A DNA stretch of 38,953 nt from Petrotoga sp. 9PW.55.5.1 (GCF_003265365.1 NZ_AUPM01000060.1:15195-54147); one strand, 5' to 3'. Numbered from the stretch's first letter, positions 17,409-26,604 are shown. Made by a program: numbers and translations. Notes: generated from the letters alone by a model not told the origin.

Positions 17409-18390
17409 AGGCATGGCGACTATAATGTTTGGTTATGGATATGGTGAAGGGTTCCCCGATTATTCTCATGCAAGTGTAGAGTTAACGGATGATGAAAAGA
17501 TTTTAGTTAAGACTGCCGCTGCCGATGTTGGACAGGGAGTACTAACTGTTATTACTCAAGTAGCGGCTGAAGTTTTGAAAGTAGACATAAATAAAGTAGA
17601 AGTAATTCAAGGAGACACCCATAAGACTAAAAATTCTGGTTCCACATCAGCAACACGTCAAACAACTTTTAGTGGAAATGCTGTAAAAATGGCCAGTGAG
17701 GATTTGCTTGGGAAAATATATCATTATGCAAGTGTAGAGTTTAATAGTAACTATCCTGAATTAGGGATTAAAGATGGAACAGTTTTTTTAAATGAAAATC
17801 CAGATAAAAAAATCAGCATATGGGAGCTTAAAAAGTTAGTTGAAAAGAAAGGTGAAAACTTAAAAGGCGAGGCTACATATTTCCCACCCACATATGCACC
17901 TAATCCTGAAAATGGACAATCTGATTTGTTGTATGTTGCATATACTTTTATGACACAAATTATAGACGTTGAAGTTGACACTAATACAGGAGTTGTCGAA
18001 GTCAAAGATGTTTATACTGCTCTTGATTGTGGTAAAGCAATAAATCCAATCAACGTAGAAGGTCAAATAGAAGGCGGCACAGCTCAAGGTATAGGTATGG
18101 CACTTATGGAAGAAACAGTGATAAAAGAAGGTATAACACTAAATCCTAATATGACTGGTTACCTTGTTCCAACTTCACTGGATGTTCCAAAATTTCATTC
18201 TGTTTTAGTTGAAAACGGAGATTCTATTGGCCCGTTTGGAGCTAAAGGTATAGGCGAACCAACAACCATTGCAGCATCTCCAGCAATAGCGGATGCAATT
18301 TATAACGCAATAGGAGTAAGGTTTTATGAATTACCTATAACTCCTGAAAAAATTATCGCAGCTTTAAAGGAAAAAGAAAACTGTGATTAA
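17392..18390 (+). CDS. Molybdenum hydroxylase medium Mo subunit (NdhM-like)
   Basis: A 332-residue protein corresponding to the C-terminal part of a molybdopterin hydroxylase. DVGQG lies near residue 43, SGSTSATRQ near 83, and GAKGIGEP with the presumed catalytic glutamate at 289. Its ATG at 17392 overlaps the end of the large-subunit gene by 17 bp in the +1 frame and follows GAAGGTG by about 6 nt. An independent start is therefore credible. The alternative is a single-base change in the T6 or A6 run at the junction that broke one 760-residue gene. Matching length to NdhM favours a genuine split. Confidence 0.82.
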   Translation: MKKKGRGMATIMFGYGYGEGFPDYSHASVELTDDEKILVKTAAADVGQGVLTVITQVAAEVLKVDINKVEVIQGDTHKTKNSGSTSATRQTTFSGNAVKMASEDLLGKIYHYASVEFNSNYPELGIKDGTVFLNENPDKKISIWELKKLVEKKGENLKGEATYFPPTYAPNPENGQSDLLYVAYTFMTQIIDVEVDTNTGVVEVKDVYTALDCGKAINPINVEGQIEGGTAQGIGMALMEETVIKEGITLNPNMTGYLVPTSLDVPKFHSVLVENGDSIGPFGAKGIGEPTTIAASPAIADAIYNAIGVRFYELPITPEKIIAALKEKENCD

Positions 18391-18940
18391 CAATATATTT
18401 TTAACTGGCAGAATCGGGGTTGGAAAAACAACCATTATAAAAAAGATTTTAAAGAAACTGAAACCAAAAATCGGAGGCTTTACGGTTTATAAAGAGGGAG
18501 AAATATTCAATTGGAATGCTTTTTATCTAATTGAGAGCAGTTATCTAATCGATGAAAAAATTGTTTTAAATTTATCTGAAGAGAATAGATTCGCATATCG
18601 AAAAGAGAATTACTTTAAGTGGTTAGTTAATACAAAAGCCTTTGATGAAGTTGGTGTGAGATTACTTTCTCCGTCGAATTTTGTTGACATTATTATAATG
18701 GACGAATTAGGTAGATTTGAATTAAATGCTTATGAATTTCAAAAAAAGGTGTATTCTCTATTAGATTCTAAAATTCCTGTTTTAGGTGTCATAAAAGATG
18801 AATCAAATGAATTTCTTGATAAAATTCGTAATAGAACAGATGTAGAAATTTTTAAAATTACCGAAGAGAATAGAGAGAGCCAATACGAAGATGTATATAA
18901 TTTAGTTAAAAATTTAATAAGTTATCAAAAATCTTTTTGA
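18383..18940 (+). CDS. THEP1-like P-loop NTPase
   Basis: A 185-residue P-loop protein of the THEP1 nucleoside-triphosphatase/nucleotide kinase family. Walker A is GRIGVGKTT (9-17) and the Walker B region is IIIMDELGRFE (103-113). The length is typical. The GTG start lies 8 bp inside the end of the medium subunit gene, so it is coupled to the molybdenum enzyme. In E. coli the comparable place holds yqeC, another small putative nucleotide-binding maturation protein. A role in cofactor maturation or nucleotide salvage is inference only. Confidence 0.8.
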   Translation: MINNIFLTGRIGVGKTTIIKKILKKLKPKIGGFTVYKEGEIFNWNAFYLIESSYLIDEKIVLNLSEENRFAYRKENYFKWLVNTKAFDEVGVRLLSPSNFVDIIIMDELGRFELNAYEFQKKVYSLLDSKIPVLGVIKDESNEFLDKIRNRTDVEIFKITEENRESQYEDVYNLVKNLISYQKSF

Positions 18941-18952
18941 GGATGTGATTGT

Positions 18953-20038
18953 ATGGCTGATATATCTGTTAATCTTTTGGGAATGTTATTAAAAAATCCA
19001 GTTATGCCCGCGGCAGGACCCCCTATTAGAAACGGTGAGGCTGCTCATAGAGCAAAAGAAGGTGGAGCTGGAGCTATAGTCACTAAAACCGTTTCCGTTG
19101 AAGCTGCAAAAGTTCCAAAACCTAATATGGCTCAAGTTAAAGGTGGTTTTATAAACACAGAATTATGGTCCGAACTTCCTTTAGAAAAATGGATAGAGGA
19201 AGAGTATCCAAAAGTGGTTGAAACAGGATTGCCAGTTATTATTGGAGTAGGATATACCGCTGAAGAAATTAGAGAAGTTATTCCAAAGGTAGAAAAATTT
19301 GCAGATGGTTTTGAATTATCAACTCATTATTTAGGTGGCGATCCAACCCCTATGATTAACAGTATCAAAGCTGCCAAAGAGTCAACTGATCTTCCTGTAA
19401 TGGTTAAATTAAGTCCACAGATTGATATTCCTACATTTTCCAAAGAAGCTGAAAAAGCTGGTGCAGACGGGATTGTGCTGATAAATTCTTTTGGTCCAAC
19501 ATTGGATATAGATTTGGAAACTGGACGAGCCTTACTAGGTAGTAAAAATGGTTATGGTTGGCTTTCAGGACAAGCGATCTTTCCTTTGGCACTTAAATCC
19601 GTCTTTGAGGCGGTAAAATCCGTTAATATTCCTGTCATTGGTGTAGGAGGTATAAGTACCGCTAAAGAGGCCGTAAAGATGATTATGGCAGGTGCTCAAG
19701 CTGTACAGGTATGTACGGCAGCTATTTTAACCGGCCCACAAATATATGGAAAAATATCTAAAGACATTGAAAATTTTCTTGATAGTCATGGTTACAAATC
19801 TTTAGATGAAATTAGAGGGATTGCCCAACAGAATATTATTGATCAGCCAAGGTATGAGTTGGTAATACCTAATGTTAACGATGAAAAGTGTACAGAATGT
19901 GGTCTTTGTTTAAAAAGTTGTGTTTATGATGCAATACATTTGGTTAAATCACTTAACAGTGTAAGAATTGATAAGGATAAGTGTGAAGGATGCGGTTTGT
20001 GTGTTTCTAGATGCAATTTTAATGCCTTAACTATCTGA
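18953..20038 (+). CDS. PreA-like dihydroorotate dehydrogenase-family flavoprotein
   Basis: A 361-residue protein with an FMN-binding TIM barrel (about 1-300) of the dihydropyrimidine/dihydroorotate dehydrogenase family, fused to a two-[4Fe-4S] ferredoxin module (C313, C316, C319, C323; C344, C347, C350, C354). GVGGIS near residue 215 is the FMN phosphate loop. The catalytic Cys of class 1 enzymes (LSCPH) is replaced: the segment reads ELSTHY, with T124 at that place. The NAD(P)H-oxidising partner PreT is absent nearby. It probably reduces a purine-derived ring, possibly in the place of YgfK; plain uracil reduction seems unlikely. Confidence 0.8.
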   Translation: MADISVNLLGMLLKNPVMPAAGPPIRNGEAAHRAKEGGAGAIVTKTVSVEAAKVPKPNMAQVKGGFINTELWSELPLEKWIEEEYPKVVETGLPVIIGVGYTAEEIREVIPKVEKFADGFELSTHYLGGDPTPMINSIKAAKESTDLPVMVKLSPQIDIPTFSKEAEKAGADGIVLINSFGPTLDIDLETGRALLGSKNGYGWLSGQAIFPLALKSVFEAVKSVNIPVIGVGGISTAKEAVKMIMAGAQAVQVCTAAILTGPQIYGKISKDIENFLDSHGYKSLDEIRGIAQQNIIDQPRYELVIPNVNDEKCTECGLCLKSCVYDAIHLVKSLNSVRIDKDKCEGCGLCVSRCNFNALTI

Positions 20039-20063
20039 AATATACGGAAGGAGACTACTTTTT

Positions 20064-21776
20064 ATGTCTAATAAGAACCTTTTGTCCGTTGCTTTAGGAA
20101 AAGAAAAGGCAGATATTGTTTTTAAAAATGGTAAAATAATTGACGTTTTTAATGAAAGAATTATTGAAGAAGACTTGGCCATTTCGAATGGGAAAATTAT
20201 TGGTTGGGGTAATTATTCTGGAGTTAAAGAAATTGATTTAAATGGGAAATACATTTCTCCCGGTTTTATTGATGCTCATTTGCATTTAGAAAGCACAATG
20301 GTTTCTGTTGAAGAGTTTGCTAAGACAGTCATTCCCTTAGGAACATTAACGATTGTTGCTGATCCCCATGAAATTGCAAACGTTGCTGGAGAGATAGGTG
20401 TTGAATATTTTCTTAATTTAGGAAAGAATTTACCTTGGAATTTTAATTTAATGATTCCTTCTTGTGTTCCCGTAACTCCTTTTGATAAATCAGGCGCCGT
20501 TTTAGATGCTTTAAAGATAAAAGAAATGTTATCAAAAAATCAATTCTTTGGTTTAGGAGAGGTAATGGATTTCGAAGGTGTTATAAATGGTCAGGATTAT
20601 ATATGGGATAAGATAGAGTTAATGCAAAATTATTTTATCGATGGTCATGCACCAAAATTAAACGGTAAATTATTAAATGCTTATCTTTTAGCGGGTATTA
20701 GAGCGGACCACGAAACAACAACTTCACAAGAGGCTTTAGAAAAAGTTTCTAAAGGTTTGTATGTAATGGTAAGAGAAGGTTCGGTTACAAGAGATTTAGA
20801 AAGTATATTACCAGCAATAAACGACTCTAATGTTAGCTATTTTCTATTTGCAACAGATGATAGGCATCCTGAAGATTTATTATCAGAAGGACATATTAAT
20901 TTCATGATTAAAAAGGCCATAAATTTGGGTATGAATCCTTTAAGAGCAATTAGGCTTGCAACAATTAATGCAGCTAAAGCCCTTGGGATCAATTATTTAG
21001 GAGCTATTGCCCCTGGTTATCAAGCGGATTTAATTATTGTAGATAATTTGAATGAGCTAACTATAAAGGAAGTTTATAAAGATGGAATTTTGGTAGCAAA
21101 AGATGGAAAGTTTCTTTTTTCTATAAATAGTGGTAATTCACCAAAGCCAGAGCTGGTATTTAACTCTATTAAAATTCCTAAAATTAAAGAAAATGATTTT
21201 CATCTGCCACATGGTAAAACTTATAGAGTCATGAGTTTAATAAAAGATCAGATAGTTACTAAATTAGATTTTTTTTCTCCAGAATCCGAATTATATGAAG
21301 ATGAATTAATAAAAAATGGGATAAATAAAATTGCAGTTGTGGAAAGGTACCAGAAAAATGGTAAAATAGGACTAGGCTTATTAAAAGGATTTAATTTAAA
21401 ATCCGGCGCAATTGCTAGCTCAATAGCTCATGATTCTCATAATATCATAGTTATAGGGAGCAATTCTTACGATATGAAAGTTGCTGTTGAAAAGATATCT
21501 GAACTTCATGGTGGAATCGTTGTAACTAAAGATGGAAACGTGCTAGATTTTTTACCGTTACCAGTTGGAGGATTAGTTTCTGAAGAACCTATTGAATATG
21601 TTTCACAAAAGTTGAAAGATCTAAGAAAAATCGTCTACGACTTAGGTGTAAAGATTCAAAGTCCATTTATGACTTTAGCTTTTATGGGTTTACCAGTTGT
21701 TCCAGAACTAAAAATTACTTGCGAAGGATTGTACGATGTTGTAAACCATTCCTTCGTAAGTTTGGTGTTAGAATAA
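20064..21776 (+). CDS. ade: Adenine deaminase
   Basis: A 570-residue amidohydrolase matching the bacterial adenine deaminase family in length and layout. The metal-binding core begins with DAHLHLESTM (H72, H74). ADPHEIANVAG lies near residue 100, HAPKLNG near 194 and the C-terminal adenine deaminase domain with GGIVV near 480. It converts adenine to hypoxanthine and ammonia in the cytoplasm, feeding the molybdenum hydroxylases. GGAAGGAG lies about 10 nt before the ATG. The next gene, a purine permease, follows after 25 nt. Confidence 0.92.
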   Translation: MSNKNLLSVALGKEKADIVFKNGKIIDVFNERIIEEDLAISNGKIIGWGNYSGVKEIDLNGKYISPGFIDAHLHLESTMVSVEEFAKTVIPLGTLTIVADPHEIANVAGEIGVEYFLNLGKNLPWNFNLMIPSCVPVTPFDKSGAVLDALKIKEMLSKNQFFGLGEVMDFEGVINGQDYIWDKIELMQNYFIDGHAPKLNGKLLNAYLLAGIRADHETTTSQEALEKVSKGLYVMVREGSVTRDLESILPAINDSNVSYFLFATDDRHPEDLLSEGHINFMIKKAINLGMNPLRAIRLATINAAKALGINYLGAIAPGYQADLIIVDNLNELTIKEVYKDGILVAKDGKFLFSINSGNSPKPELVFNSIKIPKIKENDFHLPHGKTYRVMSLIKDQIVTKLDFFSPESELYEDELIKNGINKIAVVERYQKNGKIGLGLLKGFNLKSGAIASSIAHDSHNIIVIGSNSYDMKVAVEKISELHGGIVVTKDGNVLDFLPLPVGGLVSEEPIEYVSQKLKDLRKIVYDLGVKIQSPFMTLAFMGLPVVPELKITCEGLYDVVNHSFVSLVLE

Positions 21777-21801
21777 ACATTCCAAAAGAGGGGGTAGGAA
21801 C

Positions 21802-23124
21802 ATGGCTGAATCAAAACAGGTAGGCTTTTTGGAAAGAACTTTTAAATTGAAGGAAAACGGAACTAACGTTAGGACGGAAGTATTGGCAGGGATTACCACG
21901 TTTATGACCATGGCTTATATTATTTTCGTAAACCCATCTATTTTGAGTGATGCTGGTATGCCTTTCAATGGAGTCTTTATTGCTACTATTGCAGGAGCTA
22001 TTTTAGGTACTGTGATGATGGCACTTTTAACGAACTATCCTTTTGCATTAGCTTCAGGAATGGGATTGAACGCATTTTTTGCTTATTCTGTTGTTATAGG
22101 AATGGGAGTTACTTGGCAAACCGCTCTTGGTCTTGTATTTATTGAAGGTATCATATTTATTATCTTGAGCGTTACCCCTGTTAGACAAATGATAGTTAAC
22201 TCTATTCCCATGGGCTTAAAAACAGGTATAAGTTCTGGAATTGGTTTGTTTATAGCTTTTATTGGATTACAAAATGCTGGAATAGTGGTAGCTGATCCCG
22301 CTACTTTAGTTAGAATGGGCGACATATTTTCGGGAACGGCTTTAATCGCTATTTTAGGCTTAATCATTACTGGAATTTTGCACGCATTAAGAGTTAAAGG
22401 GGCTTTACTAATAGGTATTATTATTGCAACTATCTTAGGATTGTTCAATGGGGTTACGCCAACTCCTCAAGGGGTAGTGGCTTTGCCTAAAATGGCAGAT
22501 TGGAATCAGGTTTTATTTGAATTAGACTTAAGATCAGCCTTTAGCTTTAGTATGATAGGTGTTTTAATTTCTTTCTTATTCGTAGACCTTTTCGATACAG
22601 CCGGAACTTTAGTAGGAGTTAGCCAACAAGCAGGATATTTGAAAGAGGACGGTTCTCTTCCAAAGGCAGATAAAGCTCTCTTGGCGGATGCTATAGCTAC
22701 AACAGGCGGAGCTCTTTTTGGAACAAGTACAGTAACAACATATGTTGAATCTGCTTCTGGAGTTTCTGAAGGAGGTAGAACAGGTCTTACAGGTTATGTT
22801 GTTGCAATTTTATTTTTCTTATCACTGTTTTTTCAACCAATAATTGCTATAGTTCCAGGTGCAGCAACTGCTCCAGCTTTGATAATAGTAGGTGTAATGA
22901 TGTTATCCAATATAAGGTCTATTAAATGGGATGACTTTACAGAAGTTTTACCCGCTTTTGTTGCTATGATAGCTATGCCACTAACTTATTCAATTTCAAA
23001 TGGAATAGCTTTAGGATTCATTACATATCCAATAATTAAATTATTCACTGGAAAAGCTAAAGAGGTTCATTGGTTAGTATATCTTTTATGTGTATTGTTT
23101 ATCGTGTATTTTATATGGTTATAA
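21802..23124 (+). CDS. AzgA/PbuG-type purine permease
   Basis: A 440-residue polytopic membrane protein of the AzgA-like branch (hypoxanthine, guanine or adenine importer). The family pattern is clear: AGITTFMTMAYIIFVNP near residues 29-45, ASGMGLNAFFAY near 84-95, and DLFDTAGTLVGV near 261-272. It is a different branch from the permease at 460, so the block carries two import routes for different purines. It follows adenine deaminase directly. The ATG is preceded by GAGGGGGTAGGA. Confidence 0.9.
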   Translation: MAESKQVGFLERTFKLKENGTNVRTEVLAGITTFMTMAYIIFVNPSILSDAGMPFNGVFIATIAGAILGTVMMALLTNYPFALASGMGLNAFFAYSVVIGMGVTWQTALGLVFIEGIIFIILSVTPVRQMIVNSIPMGLKTGISSGIGLFIAFIGLQNAGIVVADPATLVRMGDIFSGTALIAILGLIITGILHALRVKGALLIGIIIATILGLFNGVTPTPQGVVALPKMADWNQVLFELDLRSAFSFSMIGVLISFLFVDLFDTAGTLVGVSQQAGYLKEDGSLPKADKALLADAIATTGGALFGTSTVTTYVESASGVSEGGRTGLTGYVVAILFFLSLFFQPIIAIVPGAATAPALIIVGVMMLSNIRSIKWDDFTEVLPAFVAMIAMPLTYSISNGIALGFITYPIIKLFTGKAKEVHWLVYLLCVLFIVYFIWL

Positions 23125-23156
23125 ATTAGAAATAAAAAAATAGAAAGGTTGGTTTA

Positions 23157-23747
23157 ATGGTTACGTCCATAGTTTTGGCAGCTGGAGAATCTAAAAGAAT
23201 GGGAGAAATAAAGCAGTTACTTCCTTGGGAAGATAAAACTATAATAGAGAGCGTTGTTTTCAATCTAATACGTTGTCAATATATAAAAGAGATAAGAGTT
23301 GTACTTGGAGCTAATTATGAAAAAATTAAACCAATTTTTTCTAATATTAGTGAAAAGAAAATAAAAGTATTAATTAATGAAAATTATAAAAACGGAATGA
23401 TAACAACCGTTTGGACAGGTTTGAAACTTCTCCCAAAAGATACAGAATATATTCTTTTTACTTTGGGAGACATGCCTTTAATTAGAACAGCTACTTATAA
23501 TCAATTGATGACAGAATTAATTAAAAGTAAGCCCCCTATTTTAGCCCCTACATATATGGGCTGTAGGGGGCATCCTTTGATAGTTCATAAAACATTTGTA
23601 CCCGATATATTTAAGTTAAATGGGCCTGGTGGGCTAAGGAATCTTTTGAAACTTTACCCTGAAAAAATTAATTATTTAGAAATAGAAGATGAAGGTATAT
23701 TAATTGACATTGATACTCCCGAGGAATACGAAAAATATAAACATTAA
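23157..23747 (+). CDS. mocA: MocA-like molybdenum cofactor nucleotidyltransferase
   Basis: A 196-residue nucleotidyltransferase of the MocA/MobA family, which adds a nucleotide (CMP for MocA) to molybdopterin to make the dinucleotide form used by xanthine dehydrogenase-type enzymes. LAAGESKRMG (7-16) is the nucleotide-binding loop and LGDMPL near residue 102 the metal site. GCRGHP near 139 is typical of MocA. E. coli has a homologue (mocA, formerly ygfJ) in the same gene region. This supports maturation of the two hydroxylases above. CTP versus GTP use is inferred from family. Confidence 0.87.
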   Translation: MVTSIVLAAGESKRMGEIKQLLPWEDKTIIESVVFNLIRCQYIKEIRVVLGANYEKIKPIFSNISEKKIKVLINENYKNGMITTVWTGLKLLPKDTEYILFTLGDMPLIRTATYNQLMTELIKSKPPILAPTYMGCRGHPLIVHKTFVPDIFKLNGPGGLRNLLKLYPEKINYLEIEDEGILIDIDTPEEYEKYKH

Positions 23748-23769
23748 TCTAATACAAAGGAGTTTTTTT

Positions 23770-24774
23770 ATGAAAAAGTATTTCTTATTCTTTATATTTA
23801 TTATCTTATTAATGCTAACTACGCTTTTTTCTTCTGACTTTGTTATTGTGAGAGATATGATTGGAAGAGAAGTGAAAGTTCCCCTTAATGTTGAAAGAAT
23901 TATAACTACCTATAAACCGGCTACACAGTTTGTCTTTGCATTAAATGAGCAAGATAAGTTAGTAGGTGTAGATGATGGATCAAGTAGAGAAAAATTATTC
24001 AGTTACATATATCCAGAAATAAAAAATTTAACGCCTGTGGGTTCAAAAAGAGAAGGAGTAAATATTGAAACAATCGCTTCACTACATCCAGATGTGGTTA
24101 TTTTATTTCCCCATAACGAAGCAGAATTAACAGCTTCTAAACTTGAACAATTAGGGATAGCATCTTTCGTAATCAATCCGGAAAGTTTGGAACAAATTAG
24201 AGAAACTAACATATTACTTGGTAAAGTATTAGGTTTAGAAGAAAAGGCAAGAATAGTCGATGAACAGTTTGAAAATATTCTTAATATATTACAAAGGACA
24301 AAGAACTTACCAAACAATCAAAAAAAAGTTATTTATTTTGCTAATTCAGAATTATTAGATACAGTTGGAGAAGGTTTATTGCAAAATGATATGATAGAAT
24401 TAGCAGGGGGTATAAATCCTGCCGCAATGAACAAAAAAGGTTTTGTGAAGATTTCCCCTGAACAATTGATCGTTTGGAATCCTGATATGGTAGTTACTTC
24501 TCAATTATATAGAGGGAATATAGATGATTTATTAAATGATCCTAAATATCGTTATGTCAATGCTTTTAAAAATAAAGAAGTTTATCGATTCCCTTCAGAA
24601 TTAGAACCATGGGATTTTCCTAGTCCTTCTTCATATTTAGGAATGTTATGGTTGGCTATAAACGCTCATCCCGATTTATTTACAGATATTGATTATGAAC
24701 AAATTGTAAATGATTTTTATTATACATTGTACGGGATCTCTTACAATGAACTTTTAAATAAGGCAAATAACTAA
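23770..24774 (+). CDS. ABC importer substrate-binding protein (MolA/BtuF-like)
   Basis: A 334-residue periplasmic-binding protein of the helical-backbone class used for siderophores, cobalamin and, in MolA, molybdate. Residues 1-20 form a signal peptide (MKKYFLFFIFIILLM) without a lipobox cysteine. RDMIGREVKVP opens the mature domain, and WDFPSPSSYLG near residue 283 is a conserved distal motif. The ATG at 23770 after AAAGGAG is chosen over an in-frame upstream codon at 23704 that overlaps mocA. Following mocA and serving molybdenum enzymes, molybdate or tungstate is the likely ligand; iron chelates are the alternative. Confidence 0.82.
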   Translation: MKKYFLFFIFIILLMLTTLFSSDFVIVRDMIGREVKVPLNVERIITTYKPATQFVFALNEQDKLVGVDDGSSREKLFSYIYPEIKNLTPVGSKREGVNIETIASLHPDVVILFPHNEAELTASKLEQLGIASFVINPESLEQIRETNILLGKVLGLEEKARIVDEQFENILNILQRTKNLPNNQKKVIYFANSELLDTVGEGLLQNDMIELAGGINPAAMNKKGFVKISPEQLIVWNPDMVVTSQLYRGNIDDLLNDPKYRYVNAFKNKEVYRFPSELEPWDFPSPSSYLGMLWLAINAHPDLFTDIDYEQIVNDFYYTLYGISYNELLNKANN

Positions 24775-24795
24775 AAATTACTTGGAGATATAAAA

Positions 24796-25815
24796 ATGCA
24801 TATACAAAGTCAAAGAAAAATATTGACACTATTAATTGTGTTATTAATCTCGGTTTTTATAATTTCTCTTTTTATAGGGAGATACAAAATATCTATATCT
24901 GATATTTTAACAAATATGGGAACACGAATTATTAGAGAAGAGCCTATAAATAGCAACGATTGGAACGTTTTTTTCTATATACGTTTACCAAGAATAATTT
25001 TAGTAACTATAGTTGGTGCTATTTTATCCATGACTGGGGCGACATATCAAAGCGTTTTTAGAAATCCTTTAGCTTCACCTTCGATTTTAGGAGTATCAGC
25101 TGGATCAGCTTTTGGGGTAGCTTTAGGGATTTTGCTGAACAAAGAGGGTTTGTTAGGACCTTACTTATTCTCCTTTTCTTTTGGGCTTATAGCGGTGTTT
25201 TTGACTTTTTATATCTCTGTATGGAGTAAAGTTAAGGGAGTTACAGTTTTAGTCTTAGCTGGAATGGCTGTAACTTCTTTTTTCAATGCAGGAGTTTCTT
25301 TAATACAGTACTTAGCTGATCCCTATGAGAAATTACCAAATATTGTTTTTTGGCTGATGGGAGGATTTAACAGAGCAGGATGGAGAGAGGTTTATATTTC
25401 TCTATTTACTATGGTTCCAGGTATTATAATACTTTTAATATTAAGATGGCATTTAAACGTTATGTCAATGGGGGATGAAGAAGCTATATCGATGGGTGTC
25501 AACGTTAAATGGACGAGGATATTACTAATATTTGTGAGTACTGTGATGATTGCTCCAACAGTTGCTGTTGCAGGCCAAGTGACTTGGATAGGTTTGGTAA
25601 CTCCTCATATAGCTAGATATATTATAGGAGCGAATCATAGGTATATGCTTCCAGCAGCAGGTGTTTTAGGAGGCATATTGTTATTAATTATGGATAATAT
25701 TGCACGAACTCTCACTCCATCTGAGATACCTATAAGTATTGTTACTGCATTTATTGGCGCTCCTTTTTTTGTGTATCTTCTTATACGTAGAAGAGAAAGT
25801 GGGTGGAATCAATGA
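24796..25815 (+). CDS. ABC importer permease, FecCD/MolB-like
   Basis: A 339-residue permease of the BtuC/FecCD family with about ten transmembrane helices. The hallmark GATYQSVFRNPLASPSILG lies near residues 80-98. GLVTPHIARYIIGANHR near 272-288 is the coupling region facing the ATPase. It acts as a homodimer in the inner membrane. It overlaps the ATPase gene by ATGA, completing a type II importer with the binding protein upstream. The ligand is inferred from context to be an oxyanion such as molybdate. Confidence 0.88.
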   Translation: MHIQSQRKILTLLIVLLISVFIISLFIGRYKISISDILTNMGTRIIREEPINSNDWNVFFYIRLPRIILVTIVGAILSMTGATYQSVFRNPLASPSILGVSAGSAFGVALGILLNKEGLLGPYLFSFSFGLIAVFLTFYISVWSKVKGVTVLVLAGMAVTSFFNAGVSLIQYLADPYEKLPNIVFWLMGGFNRAGWREVYISLFTMVPGIIILLILRWHLNVMSMGDEEAISMGVNVKWTRILLIFVSTVMIAPTVAVAGQVTWIGLVTPHIARYIIGANHRYMLPAAGVLGGILLLIMDNIARTLTPSEIPISIVTAFIGAPFFVYLLIRRRESGWNQ

Positions 25816-26573
25816 TAAAGGTTAAAAACCTATCTTTTTCATATGAACCTAATAAAAAAACAATCGATGATATTAATTTTTCTTTTAATAAAGGAGAGCT
25901 TGTAGCTTTGTTAGGACCAAATGGTTCTGGGAAAACTACTATTTTGAAATGTTTAAATGGCCTATTAAAACCGTATTTCGGAGAAATTTATATCGAAGAT
26001 ACTAATATCCGCCATTTAAAAAATAGAGAGATTGCCAAACTTATTAGCGTTGTACCTCAAGAACATGCATCGGTTTTTTCTTATTCTGTGTTGGATATAG
26101 TATCAATGGGTGTAACGCCTTATCTAACCTTAGGGAAAATGCCTAATAAGAAAGATTACCAGAAGGCTTTTGAAATGCTGAAATTTTTCAATATTGGAAA
26201 GCTTTCAGAAAAAAATTTCAATCAATTAAGTGGTGGAGAAAAGCAATTAGTTTTAATAGCAAGAGCTTTGATGCAAGATACTGATTATTTAGTAATGGAT
26301 GAACCTACATCTCATTTGGATTTTAAAAATCAGTACTTATTAATGAAAGAAATGAAAAAGTTGAGTGAAGAAGGAAAAGGGGTTATTACTGCTCTACATG
26401 ATCCAAATTTGGCTCTCAGATTTTGCGATAAAATTATTATGGTAAAAAATGGAAAAATAATTTCAAGTGGTAAAAAAGAAAAAGTTATGAATGCAAAGAA
26501 TCTTCAAACTCTGTATGAAGTTGATATATCGGTAGATTATATTAAGGATAAAAGCATTATTTACATAAATTAA
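25812..26573 (+). CDS. ABC importer ATPase, FecE/MolC-like
   Basis: A 253-residue ATPase with all expected motifs: Walker A GPNGSGKTT near residue 36, Q-loop PQEHAS near 80, signature LSGGEKQ near 136 and Walker B YLVMDEPTSHLD near 157. It energises the permease encoded by the overlapping upstream gene. The ATG at 25812 (in ATGA) follows GGGTGG; a GTG at 25803 would add three residues but lacks its own site. It ends the putative molybdate transport operon segment. Confidence 0.9.
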   Translation: MIKVKNLSFSYEPNKKTIDDINFSFNKGELVALLGPNGSGKTTILKCLNGLLKPYFGEIYIEDTNIRHLKNREIAKLISVVPQEHASVFSYSVLDIVSMGVTPYLTLGKMPNKKDYQKAFEMLKFFNIGKLSEKNFNQLSGGEKQLVLIARALMQDTDYLVMDEPTSHLDFKNQYLLMKEMKKLSEEGKGVITALHDPNLALRFCDKIIMVKNGKIISSGKKEKVMNAKNLQTLYEVDISVDYIKDKSIIYIN

Positions 26574-26604
26574 GAAATATAACGAATTATTGGAAGGTGT
26601 TGCT

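Noticed and set aside
22083-22448. 121-residue - strand frame opposite the purine permease
   Set aside because: It is the reverse shadow of a clear membrane protein gene, without a ribosome site.
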